DNA from: Clitopilus passeckerianus
Lineage: Eukaryota; Basidiomycota; Agaricomycetes; Agaricales; Entolomataceae
NCBI GenBank assembly: GCA_944990035.1
Contig: CALYLX010000142.1
Location: 124,001 to 188,000, forward strand
DNA: 64,000 bases
Reading direction: 5' to 3'
Below are positions 34,947 to 46,711 of the stretch, in pieces. The stretch's first letter is position 1. Each line of letters starts with the position of its first letter. The notes below the pieces were generated by a model, which saw only the letters and a list, made by a program, of their open reading frames with translations, did no database searches and was not told the DNA's origin. The position numbers and the translations under genes are program-made.

Positions 34947-37900
34947 TTAAGGTAAGGGAACCTTTGAGATATCGAGGAGGAGAACGCGGCCATCCCGGCA
35001 GCCGACAGCGACAGACGTGCCAGTTGGGTCTATTGAGAACTCGTAGACTTGCAGGTGTGGAGGGAACCAGCAGAATGGAACAATGACAGGCTCTCCGTCC
35101 GCCGGTACTTTGATGTATACGAGGCCGTGCAGGGAAGGCTTCTCTCGCTCCCCGAGTACGACGATGCGCAAGGGATAATCAGGCGTGACTGGGTGGGTGA
35201 AAAGAGGGTCAACAACATCATGGGTGGTGACAATTGGGACCGAAGATGTGGAGCGTGGGGTGCTCGGGAGGAACATTAAAGATGACATAGATTTGAAATG
35301 TTTCTCGAGAGAAATAATGCGAACGGTGTTGCTGGCGATCCGCAAGTAAATGGAGGCACTTCCATAGTACTTGTTTATTGATGCTAGTGTTGAGCCACCG
35401 GGGGAGAATGCAACGGCATGCATTACCTGATCTGAGTCGATGGTGGTGATATGAGACCCGGACCGTCCATCCCAAACCCTGAATGTCTCGTCAAACGACG
35501 CAGACACAAGTCTTAAGCCATCAGGAGAGAATGTAATTGCGGTGACCAAGGATGAATGGCCCGTGAGGGTGTTGATATGAGCTCCTGCCTTTCCGTCCCA
35601 CAAACGGACGTCGAAATCTCCACCTGCTGAGGCAAGCCTTAAACCGTTGAGAGAGAAAGCAATGGCCGTGACGTCGAAAGGATGACCAGTAAGAGTACAA
35701 ATATGGTCACCCGTCTTTCCGTCCCACAACCGCATCGTCACGTCGTCGTTCGTCGCATCGTCGAACCCTGAAGCAAGCCTTAAGCCATCAGGAGAAAATG
35801 CAACGGCGTTCACATTGTAAGAAGTTGGATGCCCGTGGAGCGTGGCGATATGGGCTCCTGTCCTTCCATCCCACAGTCGTAGGTGTTATCTTTCGATCCG
35901 GAAACGAACATTGAACCGTCAGGTGAGTGTGCCATGACCGTTACCGTCTCGGAATGTTTATGAATGGCATCAAGTTCAGGGCTGTCCGGGTTTGCATTCT
36001 GTGGATGGATGGTATCGTTTGAAGGAGGAAATGCAGCGCTTGCCGAATTTGAAGGCAACCTGGCAATCCCGGCATGGCTTTCGAGACTGTCTGCCTCGAC
36101 CTCCCAAAGACGGACTGTGTGATCAAACGATGCTGATGCAAGTCTTGACCCATCGGTGGAGAATGCGACAGCAAGGACCCCATCGGAATGGCCGTTGAAA
36201 GAGAGTATAGGGGCACCTGACGTTGCGTCCCACAAGCGGACTGTGTTATCCCGCGACCCCGACGCGAGTCTTCCACCATCTGAAGAAAATGCGACAGAGT
36301 TGACCCCATTGGAATGGCCTTCCAGAGTGATGAGATGGGCACCCATTGCTACATCCCACATTCGGATTGTGTGATCATTAGATGCTGATGCAAGCCTCAA
36401 CCCATCGGGGGAGAATGCAACATCCTTAACGCCATCGGAATGGCCTTCAAATGTGACCATATGAGAACCGGTCGGTGCATCCCACAGACGCACTGTGTGA
36501 TCCCAGGATGCTGACGCGAGTGTTGAACCATCCGGGGAGAATGTGACAGAGTTTATTGAATCGGAATGGCCTTTAATAGTTATGAGATGAGCACCCGTCG
36601 CTCCATCCCATAAACGAATGGAGTTGTCTTCATATCCTGATGCAAATCTTGAAACGTCTGGAGAGAACGCAACAGAACTGACCCCGTTGGAATGGCTTTT
36701 GGAAGTGATGATTCTGATGAGATGAACCCCTGTCGTTACATCCCACAGACGAATTGTGCAGTCGATGGATGCCAATGCAAGTCTCAATCCATCGGGGCAG
36801 AATGCAAGTCTCAACCCATTGGGGGAGAATACACTACTGGGGGAGAGTGCAACATTCTTAACACCATCGGAATGGCCTTCAAATGTGGCGATATGAGCAC
36901 CTGTCTGTCCATCCCACAGACAAACTGTTCGATCAAAGGACGCTGAGGCAAGTACGCCACCATCGGGAGAGAAAGCGACAGCATGAACCACATGCTCATG
37001 CCCATTTAGAGTGACAAGCGCACCCAGGTCCCATTCTTCTTTAATTCCACTGAGGACTTTGACGCCTTCCGCTCTATAGGTCCCATGCAGAACGGTTTGC
37101 CCAGGGACGAACGGGAGTGCTGACCGATAAATATGCGTTGGGGCCAATGTGAGGACTTCGCTGTTCTGTAGCAGGAATCGACGGGTGTCCGACAACATCA
37201 TGTGGAGTTTGCTTCGTGCTGACGGACTTTGAAGATTTTCAATCAAACGTTGACCCATTAGCCATTAAACAAACTTGTATGGAGCGGCCACTTCCGTTCC
37301 GGCATGGCATAAACTCGGATGGAGGCTGCCGCTATCACCAGCGTTAGACCCTTTAGGGATCGGTTCATTGGCTGGATTTTGGGGGTTAGACACATAGATG
37401 CAGGTTCTGGTCTAGTAATCATCCTCGGCAATTCAATATTTGGCTAGGACATGTCACATTTCGTATGAAGACCGGCATGCCGCCAGCTGGATATCCAGCG
37501 TGACAAGCAGATCGGCATTCTTCTGTGGAGGTATATACCATCAGGGTTAACATCACCCTCCTGGCATTGTTTTGGCAACCTACAATTACAGGCAAGGTAG
37601 TAAACATATATCTATGAGCAGGCGAGCCCACTGCACGACAGGGTAATAAACCGCGTATCCCCAAAAAGCATACTTAACAGGATGCAGTTTATGCGACAAC
37701 GAACGCCAACTGAAGTCAAGCACGTTGGTACGGGTTGACATGACGCCAATAGCTCGCGGATCCATCCACAGAGGTATAGTAAAACGAGCACTGGCCCATA
37801 ATGAACCGTGGACACCCCATTCTGGATATCTGCCACGCAGATTGGGGCGGAGGTACTGCCTGAGCCTCTCAATAAACACCGGGTATCGAGAGGGTCGTGC

Positions 37901-40483
37901 TTGATCATCAGATGATGGAACAAACCAGTTTAAGTAGCGATCTGGGTCAGGGAAGAAGTCCCAAGACGCCAGATCGCAGGACTTCCAATGGAAATGGCCG
38001 TCTTCTGAAGGGGATGGGAAAGAACGACGTGAGGGCGAGTGTAGCGAGTACCAAATTACAATGCGTTGTACTCTGTCAGGAGGTAAGGCACAGGTTTAAT
38101 CGAAGAGACAATACCCACCAAAGGGGAGTCTCGTATGGCTTGAATACGCTCCGAAACTTGGAAGTCATCCGTAGTTGACGAAAGGAATGGATTGAGGTGA
38201 TGCAATGATTGATGATCACAGGAAAATTACTGTGTATAGATAAAAAATTAGCTAAGGATCAAGAAATCGACTTAACCTAGTGATGTATTCACACGAGACT
38301 TAAGCACCCATAAAAGGCAAATTATGAGTTTATGGACCAATCGAAATTAGAGAAATACCAATTACAAACAAGCAAAAATATTGTAAAGTTTTGGAACTTT
38401 GGACGCTGGAAAGAACTCAATGGAGTATCCACTCCATCCTCGTAACCAGTAGGCCAATAAGTCTACTCACAATTGCATCCGGCGCCACATCAAACATGTT
38501 ATGTGCACGGTCGATGTGGTCAAGAATGCTCATGACCTCAAGCCATGCCATCATATGGGTAAACGTTCACTTGTGAATATCCTCCTGAAGCTCGCTATCC
38601 AGCTCTCCGGCTTCGTTAAGATGCGAGGCCCAATGAGATGCCGCGTAGACGAGCTCTCCGCTCAGGGATGGATCCCGTAGGCTTGCAATCTCTTTCTTAT
38701 CCAGAAACCGTTCTTCTGAAGTAAGATTTGCCACGTTATATTTCAAATTCTCGTCCATTATACGGAAGCACGCTATGGCGAGTCGTCGATGATGCACTTG
38801 CGTATCAATCAAAAAGTTTAAAACATGGGTCGATGTGGCTGCTGGCAAATTCTCCAGAGCACGTTCGATGCGGTCCACATTAGTGATAAAATCGGGGAAT
38901 GACTTGTGATGGATGCGGAATATCATATCTGGACCGGTCGGGGCGACGAGGGAATGCAGATGAAGGAGGCCATTCGTAATATCCCTTCGGTGCAAGCTAA
39001 GGAGATGCGCCAAAGCCTCGCAAGGTAGAGGGTTATGCAAGGTAAGAATAGCGCCAATGATGGTTTGGTATCGATTAAACCATTCGACGATTTCGTCTAG
39101 GTCGTCGGGAGCAGCATTGGTAATGATGCGGATATAGAATTTATCCATAACATCTGTCCGGTTCGAGCCAGAGAAATCTGTAAGTGATACACCTTCGAGT
39201 ATGCGGGAGAGACGGTTTCCGGGGTTAGCTACCTTGGAATCAAGAATGAACTTTGTAGCTGTCGAAGCGACGATGAAGAGCGTGCCACAAATGCCGCACA
39301 GCATCCACATTTCATTAGCGCTAGGCTGCCATGGGGGTAGATCATCTGGAAATATATCTTGAACGCGGTCCACCGATAGAGAGTGTTCTAGAAACAACTT
39401 GATATCGGAGTGCACGATCTCATCATCAATCTCGTGTAGATGGAATAGCTCGTGATTTGTGTCCTTATTCCAGATCCGTCGAAGATGTTCCTCGGGAGGA
39501 GCCGTAATAAAGAATCGAAGTTGAGGTATAACGTGGTGAGCGAGGAGTGTCGGGGGGAGGGGGGGTACGTGCCTCCTCGTCTCTGCACTCGTCGAGAGCG
39601 TCTATGACTACCAGGATCAGTTGGTCCACCGGAATGAATGAAAGGCGAAGAGGTTCAAGAATGAGGAGGGTAAATTGCTGATTGATAGTCTTCTGTACGG
39701 CATCTGGATCCTGTCCGAGAGCTTTATCAAGTTGCTGAGCAAAGAGTGCATCATGACGTGCGAGCTGATAAGCAATGGTAGGGAAGAAATGTTTCGCTGT
39801 CTTCCGGTCTTCCTCATCCATCGTAAAGAAGAAGCTTGCACCAAGACTTCCATCTTTGAAGGCACGCTCTGCCACAGTCTGTGCGATGGTTGATTTTCCG
39901 ATGCCGGCGACTCCATCCAGAACATATATGGGTGCTTGGCTGCCATTGCCAGTGCTCCATTTCTCGATATCTCCAAGGAGTTGTACAAAAGTATTTGGGA
40001 AGCATGTGGCTCGCGGATCCGCTGTATAAGAGTCGTGTGCTGCATTGACCGGGTTGAGGATGCTGTTGAGCTTTTGAAGCTTCTCCACCCCAGCGAGATA
40101 TCACAAGAGAGGCGAATAGATGACGCCCTCACCGGTGTCGTTGTATTCTGGTTGACTTCTACAACCGTATTGATGTCCCCCCCCTGCGTTGTAAATGTTA
40201 TTCTCAATGGAGGCGATCACTTGGGGTTGTGGGATGAATTCTGCAGTGCAAGAGGCTGAATTTCCCGGCCACTCGGCTCATTAACATTCGTCAGAGACTT
40301 GGAAGATTTGGTAATATGAGAAACTGAGCCTCCTCTCGCGGGGGATTGCGTCTCTGGGTTTGTCAGTGAGAAGGGCGACATGGTGCGTCTATCCGGAGCC
40401 TCCACTCTGATCGAGGCGGATGCAGAGGAATCTGGGTTATCCTTATACTTCTTCTCTTTCAAATGGGAGAGAAGCTTGCGCAT
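34947..40483 (-). pseudogene. NACHT-WD40 (NLR-like STAND) pseudogene
   Basis: This has the same layout as the intact gene at 52.9-57.5 kb: basic N-terminus; linker with NNIYNAGGDINTVVEVNQN; NACHT with P-loop GVAGIGKST (about 39,900) and Walker B LILVVIDALDE; a helical region; and about a dozen WD40 repeats ending VLLLDIS. Lesions relative to the intact copy: a frame change between the N-terminal frame and the GGD linker (about 40,235-40,260); a frame slip in the C-rich run at 39,548-39,566; TGG to TGA at about 38,567; a 5-nt loss just after it (about 38,548); and a 1-nt loss in a WD40 blade (about 35,878-35,885). The intron between NACHT and WD40 parts is about 1.2 kb, against 53 nt in the twin. 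Intact STAND proteins of this type are thought to act in non-self recognition and programmed cell death; this copy should be dead. Confidence 0.85.
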
Positions 40484-40810
40484 GGTTAAAAGTAATACAG
40501 ATACGAGGTATCGGTACCGTTGTCGGCTAGAAGCGCGTAATGGGGAGGAGAAACCTGATGGATGGAAGGTAACACGAACAAGTGCTAAATAAACCCTGGT
40601 TTCCTGATGGGCATTGATTTTTGGTCACTTGATGATTGCAATTGAATGACGAGTCCCCCTGCTAGAAAAATCGAGCGCTTATTTGAGCCATAGGGATTAT
40701 GGGGAATGTGGACGAGGTCCTTCAGACTCGATTGGGAGCCGCCATCCGGGGGAGTTTAGTTGACTGCATTTCGAAATGAGGAGAGGGATAGGTTCCCGAG
40801 ATGCCGTCAG

Positions 40811-40835
40811 TCGGCTCGGGATTCGGAAATGCAAT
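40811..40835 (+). repeat. Partial match to the B-box repeat
   Basis: CGGCTCGGGATTCGGAAATG here matches the 5' part of the B-box repeats at 44.3 and 49.85 kb. The B box itself is missing, so this is a fragment or a chance partial match. Confidence 0.3.
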
Positions 40836-41600
40836 GGCCAGTATGGCCTTGCAACTTGCACTCTTTCCTTCAACCCCACCAACTCGATCCCCGCTACGAC
40901 TAATCTCCACTTCAAGAATCCGGGATACTTATCAATAGTGAAAATGTTCTAAGCTCGAGATCTGCGTTGGATTTACGCCGTCAACCTAGATGGCAATGAT
41001 TCCTGCAACTGAGGCATCCAGCTAATGAAGAGCGGTCACAATTCTCTCCAAGAATCGCTATACTGGCAGAGCTCGACTTCAAGAACGAGGCCCTGATTAC
41101 CCACCTTTAGTGAGAGCCTTTAGGTGGTGTAAAAGTGGGCACCAACAATGCGAGAACTCGGGCAAAGGTGCATAATTTCGTTCTCCTCCCTTGCCGCCTC
41201 TCTATCCTTCGTCATTTGGGCACCCTCCTTTTATCTCACGTGTTCTTCTGAATCCTGTCCTACCTTCCATGGAACCCAATGCTAATTAACCCTGCCGTCT
41301 CTAGGATACCTTCAAGCTCGAAAACCCCAGCACTCAGGCGCCATCCCGTATCAACCGCATATCCTGGCAAGCTCAACACACAAAGCGAGGCCTTTATTTC
41401 CTCTCCTACGTGCTCCGAGTGGCGCCCATTCTGCCATTAGCCATCAGCGAGAGGATATCCATTTATCGCACACGTTGCTATTGACATTGGTGATTTTATC
41501 CTGGAAGGAACATATGTTTTACAGGGAAGCTGGGTTTCTCCTTCACGCTTCCCGTGATGCCCTTGCGTCTCGTCTTCAATTCCAGCACCAATAGAAACTC
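40836..41600. other. Intergenic, no gene supported
   Basis: No ORF with recognisable content. It leads into the left edge of the duplicated mosaic. Confidence 0.4.
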
Positions 41601-41649
41601 GCTCGCATTTACTTGCAGGTCTATGCCCAAATCATGTCCAAATCCTCCA

Positions 41650-42150
41650 GGTAGCCAATAACCACCGCTCCAGAGCAATGCTTTCAAATGCACTTGCCAA
41701 GTCTTTCTTGAAAACGACTGCTGCCTTGCTCAGAGGTCCCTTCTATCCGTCGCCCACCCACGTTCTTCATGGTGTAAACGCCGTACCGGTCGGGCCGTAC
41801 GGCATTGTCCATACCGCTACTTCGACCACCTCGTCGCTACCTCCAGGCTCAAATTGCCTGCATCCATACTGTTTTGCTCAGCATCTCCCATCCGCATTCG
41901 TTTACTTCATCAGTGAGCGATGAAGCAGCAGGCATCTGCACGATATCACCCCCTACAACTCCTTTAGACTCCGCCTTCTACAGATGCTAGCTACCTCACT
42001 GCTCCTCCGCAAACCATATTCTCGCCCTATTTGTCTTCCCTTCATACACCAGCCGACGAATCCTCGACCTGCTCCACAACTGTAATCAGTTATGTTCGTC
42101 CCGGGCAGTGATATGGTCTCGAGGCGGGGCACGCTCGACCTACCTCTATC
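41650..42150 (+). repeat. Repeat unit X, copy 1 (degenerate duplicated gene segment)
   Basis: The end of this unit (CGCCCTATTTGTCTTCCCTT and the roughly 90 bases after it) matches 45,270-45,390. The middle (GCTACTTCGACCACCTCGTC with surrounding bases) resembles 51,690-51,750. Frames are short and change, so it is probably a decayed gene fragment. The product is not recognised. Confidence 0.5.
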
Positions 42151-42398
42151 CTCATGCCGTTCGAAGAGGTGGAAAAGGCGAACAAAGCTGCCCTGTTACC
42201 CACATTGATGAACCTCCTGTCAACTTGGACCATCATTGAAGCTGAGTGCTGAGCGGCCGCAAAGCACGAGATACAGCGGGTCCTTTTCCTGTGATTGATA
42301 TCCTGGATTTTCAGTTGTTCTTGAAGAGATTGTCGAAGTTGTACCACGGAGTGCCTCAGTTGAACGAGGGTGGTGTCACAGGAATTGAGCGTTGAGGC
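42151..42398 (-). repeat. Inverted repeat arm A (about 248 bp)
   Basis: Its reverse complement matches 44,462-44,710 with only scattered differences; a core of about 190 bp is almost identical. On the minus strand it is open as VQLRHSVVQLRQSLQEQLKI. The two arms flank about 2 kb that holds peptide copies 3 and 4. Confidence 0.8.
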
Positions 42399-42615
42399 TG
42401 ATACGTAGTTTCCACAGATGGACGTTGAATATGCACACAAAACCGAACTTGACACCTATCCGCGGCAGTGGCGTATTTGCGGTATGTATGGCATTCATGT
42501 AAAGTTGTTGGATTTCAAATTTAAGAAATGTCTCTCCGCTCAGCGGACGCAATGGATACCGTCGTATTAAAAACTGTTTCGCCTCTACATAGAGTCTGCG
42601 ACTCTCCTTAAGCAA

Positions 42616-42790
42616 TCATACTGTGACACACGAATAACTAGGGCAACAGCATGTAGGGCTATAGGCGACAGCCCGTGCAGTGCCTTCCTCACAAAGGGGG
42701 ACGGAGAAAGGGCAAATACACGTCTTCAGCGCTGTACACCCGCAATCAGTGGGGGGTGGCCCCTGCCTCTGTAGACTCGTGACCCGCCCC
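42616..42790 (-). pseudogene. Nine-cysteine peptide, copy 3, 5'-truncated
   Basis: The cysteine block is complete (CGC, CIC, C, CCC, C, ending VTV at 42616), but there is no signal peptide and no ATG in frame before it. The upstream sequence runs straight into a remnant of a terpene synthase 3' end on the other strand (42,798-42,846). The 3' flank matches that of copy 5 at 46.3 kb. This is a copy cut by a duplication breakpoint. It could be expressed only from a non-AUG start or a spliced leader that I cannot see. Confidence 0.7.
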
Positions 42791-42797
42791 ACAAACT

Positions 42798-42846
42798 GTT
42801 GAGCCTCGAGCACCGTCTGTAGATAACGTTGACCTCACAAAGTAGA
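42798..42846 (+). pseudogene. Terpene synthase 3'-terminal remnant
   Basis: GAGCCTCGAGCACCGTCTGT and the bases following align with the last 45 nt of the intact synthase at 48,467-48,511 at roughly 80 percent identity, without its reading frame. The downstream spacer (to about 43,020) also resembles the spacer after the intact gene. It marks the left edge of the duplicated block. Confidence 0.65.
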
Positions 42847-43244
42847 TCCTTAGGTGCCTTTCTATTATCAAAAAGAGTACACAATCTGCCCGAATTGCTT
42901 TCTCTCGGAAATTTCCCCAAATACATTGATTATAAGTCGGCAATTTCTGTCATGACCGGTAATTTCTCGGGTTCGTTCGATCTTTTTCGACGCGCCACAT
43001 CTGCTCCCCAGGCCTAAGCTTCACGGCTTGATAGCGACAACCCATTGACGTTCTTGATCTCAAGTTCGTGTAAGTGCGAAGACCGGAACCTGATGGCACG
43101 AGCCAGATACGCAATTGATGGCCTGACTGTCATGAACGGAAGCCCTTCACCGAACCTGAACCCCAACTTCACCAGATCTGCTTGGCGGATATAATTCATT
43201 CAGAGTTGCTACCATGTCTCTACTCACACCAGTGAAACCTCAAA

Positions 43245-43469
43245 CTATTCAACCTTAATGCACGTGTAGCTAGGGCAGCAGCACGGAGGGCTATACGTAA
43301 CCGACAATGCAGTCCCCTTTTCGCAGACTGGGAAGCCGGCGGGGCACCCACATACCTTGAGCGGTGTGCATCCACAGACGCTGGCTGTCGTTTCCTTTGC
43401 GACGAGTACTGAGGCGGAAGTAGAGGCCACGGCGAAGATTGCGGGAACTATCACGCTCAGAAATTTCAT
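43245..43469 (-). CDS. Small secreted nine-cysteine protein, copy 4 (74 aa)
   Basis: A single coding exon. A signal peptide (KFLSVIVPAIFAVASTSASV) is followed by LVAKETTAS and the Cys block: CGC, five residues, CGC, six residues, C, thirteen residues, CCC, four residues, C, ending IKVE. Nearly every mature residue is shared with copy 6 at 48.9 kb. The ATG follows TTCACAG directly, and a possible donor lies near 43,530, so a 5' UTR intron is likely. A TATTTAAAGG word is 235-245 bp upstream (43703-43714). It sits in the block duplicated at 48.5-51.4 kb and is read toward the synthase remnant. Function unknown; likely extracellular. Confidence 0.85.
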   Translation of the reverse strand: MKFLSVIVPAIFAVASTSASVLVAKETTASVCGCTPLKVCGCPAGFPVCEKGTALSVTYSPPCCCPSYTCIKVE

Positions 43470-43702
43470 CTGTGAACGTAGTATGACTATTCAAGCTCTC
43501 AGAGATGATTGGCAGAGTTCGTAAACTTGCCTTGGATTATTTCGACGTAGCACGATCTACTAGAAGAGTTTTGGTGCGTATAATTGGAGTGCGGCTAGGC
43601 TACGGTAGGGGAGGTCAGCAATGCGGTCGTTCAGTCAACGAAAATATAATACCAAGAGAACGTGTTTTCGAAGGGAGTGTAGAGTCCTTCGCGAGATACA
43701 GC

Positions 43703-43714
43703 CCTTTAAATACG
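43703..43714 (-). promoter_or_regulatory. CGTATTTAAAGG core promoter word upstream of peptide copy 4
   Basis: CGTATTTAAAGG on the minus strand, 245 bp before ATG 43469. It is identical to the word at 49338-49349 upstream of copy 6. Confidence 0.55.
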
Positions 43715-44287
43715 AAAACTCTTGCACCTAAAATCGCACGTGAGGTGTATAACAAACCTGGGCTTCCTAGGCATGCCCTTCGGCCCGAGAGTGCTAAGAT
43801 GGCTGGCGGTAATGGGATTGGCTACTGATAGTCATCCACTGAACGTCGCTCAGGTGAGCCTAGGATGGGCAGTTGAAGTCTGATTTGAACTCGGGGAAGT
43901 TCACACCTCTTACCCCAGATAAACTATTGAATTGAAAGCCGCCGAAATGTCGCGTGAACGACGGAGAGCTTTCGAGCATCGCTACAGTCTTGGCTGGACC
44001 TTAGACGGTGGGCACCTACAATGCATGGCTGTAGTTCTTCTTCAGCCCTTCCAGTTTTGGTTGATAATATATATTCGATTGGCCATCTCAGGCAAGCACG
44101 GGCAAGGTGTTGTTAGGCAGTAAGAAAACCGCCTTGGCTCGGAATTGTGTGGAAACGGGCTGGGAATACCAAACCTGAAAGAATCAGACCCCGGGGTCAG
44201 CAGCCCCAGATACGTCTGATTTCGACCCAAAGGACTTTTCTCTGTTCCTGACACCCCCTTCAATTGTAAGTTTCCTCAATTTCGGGG

Positions 44288-44358
44288 GTCGAAATCGGAT
44301 CGGGATTCGGAAATGATTCGGAAGCGCCTGGGTTCGAACCTTGTTGGGGCCACCTAGT
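44288..44358 (+). repeat. B-box short repeat, copy 2
   Basis: Contains GTCGAAATCGGATCGGGATT, then GGTTCGAACC (44331-44340, a perfect B box) and GGCCACC. It matches 49,845-49,914 closely and 6,494-6,563 in inverse orientation. It is part of the larger block duplication. Confidence 0.65.
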
Positions 44359-44461
44359 TTCATTCTCACCCATTCAAGTTACGTCAAGGCTACCACAATG
44401 ATACTCAAATGCCACTCGCATCCGTCCTGGGCCGGAAGCTGGCCTTAAATGCGTGCTTCCA

Positions 44462-44710
44462 GCCTCAACGTTCAATATCTGCGACACCAGCCTCATTCAA
44501 TTGAGGCACTCCGTGGTCCAACTTCGACAATCTCTTCAAGAACAGCTGAAAATCCAGGATATCAATCACAGGAAAAGGACCCGCTGTATCTCGTGCTTTG
44601 CGGCCGCTCAGCACTCAGCTTCAATGATGGTCCAAGTTGACAGGAGGTTCATCAATGTGGGTAACAGGACAGCTTTGTTCGCCTTTTCCACCTCTTCGGA
44701 CGGCATGAGG
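44462..44710 (+). repeat. Inverted repeat arm B (about 249 bp)
   Basis: Near-identical to the reverse complement of 42,151-42,398. It lies between the B-box repeat and unit X copy 2, which are neighbours in the other block copy (49.9-50.0 kb) without this arm. This arm is therefore an insertion into the block. Confidence 0.8.
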
Positions 44711-44999
44711 CTCATGGCTATTCTGTTCATAGGACATTCATCAATGACGACCGCTGGCAGCAATCGGCGCCTACATCTGACGAGTTCTTCAAACCACTGT
44801 AATAACATGAAAACCTGAACTTGGAGGCTCTCCATAGACTGCAGACGAACGGCTGATCCCCCACCGTTTGACCTTACACTGCCATGCACCTTTCATCCGA
44901 ACAATTCGACATCCACTGGATAGCTTTGCTCTAGGTAAGCCATTATTATCACTTTCTACGTCGTTGTCTTTCAGTTCCCTTCCTTCCTTCAGATAAGAA

Positions 45000-46060
45000 A
45001 CTGAACACGCTCCACCCACAGGTTTATTATCAGGCTTACCCTTGCTACTCGCGGTTGCCGCTGCACAAGACGTACCGGGCGTGCACGTCGCCTTTACCTG
45101 GATCATCGAATGTTCGCATAACCGGCCTCAGGCATATTCAGCCCTCCGTTCAGAATCACCTCGCTGAAATTGCTGAAATCCCTGCATCTGCCCGATATCG
45201 TCCCCAACAATACCCTTGGTCCGTCCCTAATGCAGATGCCCGCTGTCCCACTGGCCTCCACGTCCCATACCCCCGCCCTATTCGTCTTGCCTCCATGTCA
45301 CCCCCCGATGAATCATCAATCAGCCCCAGAGGTGTAATTGGTTCTGTTCGGCCTAGTGCTGGCGGGGTGAGCTCGGCCCGCTTCTATCCTCCTAGGTTCA
45401 CACAAACGGAGATCAGGCAAACTTCTACAGATGCTATCGTCAATGCTCGTGTGGTGTCCAATTGCCTCGGAGGGACTATTCGGCTATCGGGCGTTGACTT
45501 GGGCCAAGCCAAGTTCATCACCATGAAGCTGGAAGTACCAACCCCAATCTACTTGCTAGGGAGTCGTCATTTAGCTTTCGTTCTCGGATTCTTCCACGCC
45601 TGGGACACGCCAAGTTACACGTCGATGGAGGATGGAGCTTTCAGAACAGCCGTCAGTGTGCACATCTGGGACCGTATCGACCCAATGCTTGGCCCTCCTC
45701 GCCCCTCCGAGCTCCTTTGTTCCCTTCCCTCCCTACGACAACCCGAGCTAAACCTGGTTGGAGGCGAACTTCGTAAGGGCGCCGGTCATCTTCCAATCCA
45801 AGTCACGTCATGCCTAGTTCGTGGATACCTGTGCCAGTGGCTCGTTTGAGTGGCGACGCAGCCGTAACTGTTGGACGCTACTCCCATGGTGGACCCATTT
45901 TGCAAACATCCTTATACGAGGCTGAAAGCTCTGCGTCAGGGCGTGTTGTCGTGCCAGAGGCCAACATGCAGGACTCCCCTCACACAGTGCCAATCCTGCA
46001 TTTCCTGCCATCAGCGACCGTTGGTAGGAGGACAATTTGCCCTATCAAACCCCCTGATTT
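45000..46060 (+). repeat. Repeat unit X, copy 2
   Basis: The longest open stretch is 45,055-45,849 (264 codons), but the conserved reading changes frame against copy 3 (50.1-51.5 kb). Matching pieces include 45,690-45,800 with 51,130-51,225, and 45,850-45,930 with 51,250-51,330. THAVPILH/HTVPILH encoding stretches lie at 45,985 and 51,383. It is probably a decayed multi-exon gene; the product is not recognised. I do not call the 264-codon frame a gene. Confidence 0.5.
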
Positions 46061-46279
46061 CTCTCATGATGCGGAATCTCCGGAGATGGATGTTAGGTGT
46101 GCCAACCACATATCCGCTGCGATAGTAATGTATCTACAACATGTACTACTTTTCTGAATAAATGTTGGATTTTCAAAATCAACAAACACATATATGCATG
46201 CTGGAGACATTCCCTAGTATCATCGTATTGAAAGTCCCTTTCGTCTCTACTTAGAGACTCCCCGCAATCAATTACACTG

Positions 46280-46480
46280 ACACACGAATAGGTAGGGCAA
46301 CAGCATGGATGGCTATCGGCGGCCGCCAACGCTGTCCCTTCTTCGCAAACCGGCATGTAGAGAGGGCAAGCACAGTCTCAGTGCCGTACACCCACAAGCG
46401 TCGACGGCTCCCTTCCTGGCTGTGAGTGAGGCGGGAACCACGATGAAGAATCCGGGAAGTACTAGAAGTAGCATCTGCAT
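46280..46480 (-). pseudogene. Nine-cysteine peptide, copy 5, frameshifted
   Basis: Starting at ATG 46480, the signal peptide (MLLLVLPGFFIVVPASL) and the first CGCTALR are in one frame. After AGACTGTG (about 46,375) the remaining CACP, C, CCC and C lie in another frame, ending VSVI. Keeping the five-residue spacing of the family implies a 2-nt loss. The 3' flank matches copy 3 (42.5-42.6 kb). A CGTACTTAAAGG word at 46700-46711 corresponds to the promoter word of the family, with one change in the TATA part. Confidence 0.75.
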
Positions 46481-46699
46481 CTCTAGATATGGTATGAATA
46501 AACAGGTGTAGTGGAGTGGGTGTCGTGAACTCACATTCGATTTGATAACTCCAGAGCAGTATAATTCGTTGATAGTGTGAACCTGGGGTATAAAACAGGT
46601 GGATGTGCTCAGAAACGTAGTCGTTCAAGCTAGTTCAAGATAATTGAATAGAAAGTGCTCTCGAGTTCGGGGGTGCAGAACCCTTCGCTCAACTCGCTC

Positions 46700-46711
46700 C
46701 CTTTAAGTACG
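46700..46711 (-). promoter_or_regulatory. Altered promoter word upstream of broken peptide copy 5
   Basis: CGTACTTAAAGG on the minus strand, against CGTATTTAAAGG at copies 4 and 6, 231 bp before the proposed ATG. Confidence 0.4.

Noticed and set aside
45055..45849. A 264-codon gene in repeat unit X
   Set aside because: The reading frame is not kept against the homologous block at 50-51.5 kb. The protein is low-complexity Pro/Ser/Arg-rich and probably an accidental open frame over a decayed or spliced gene.
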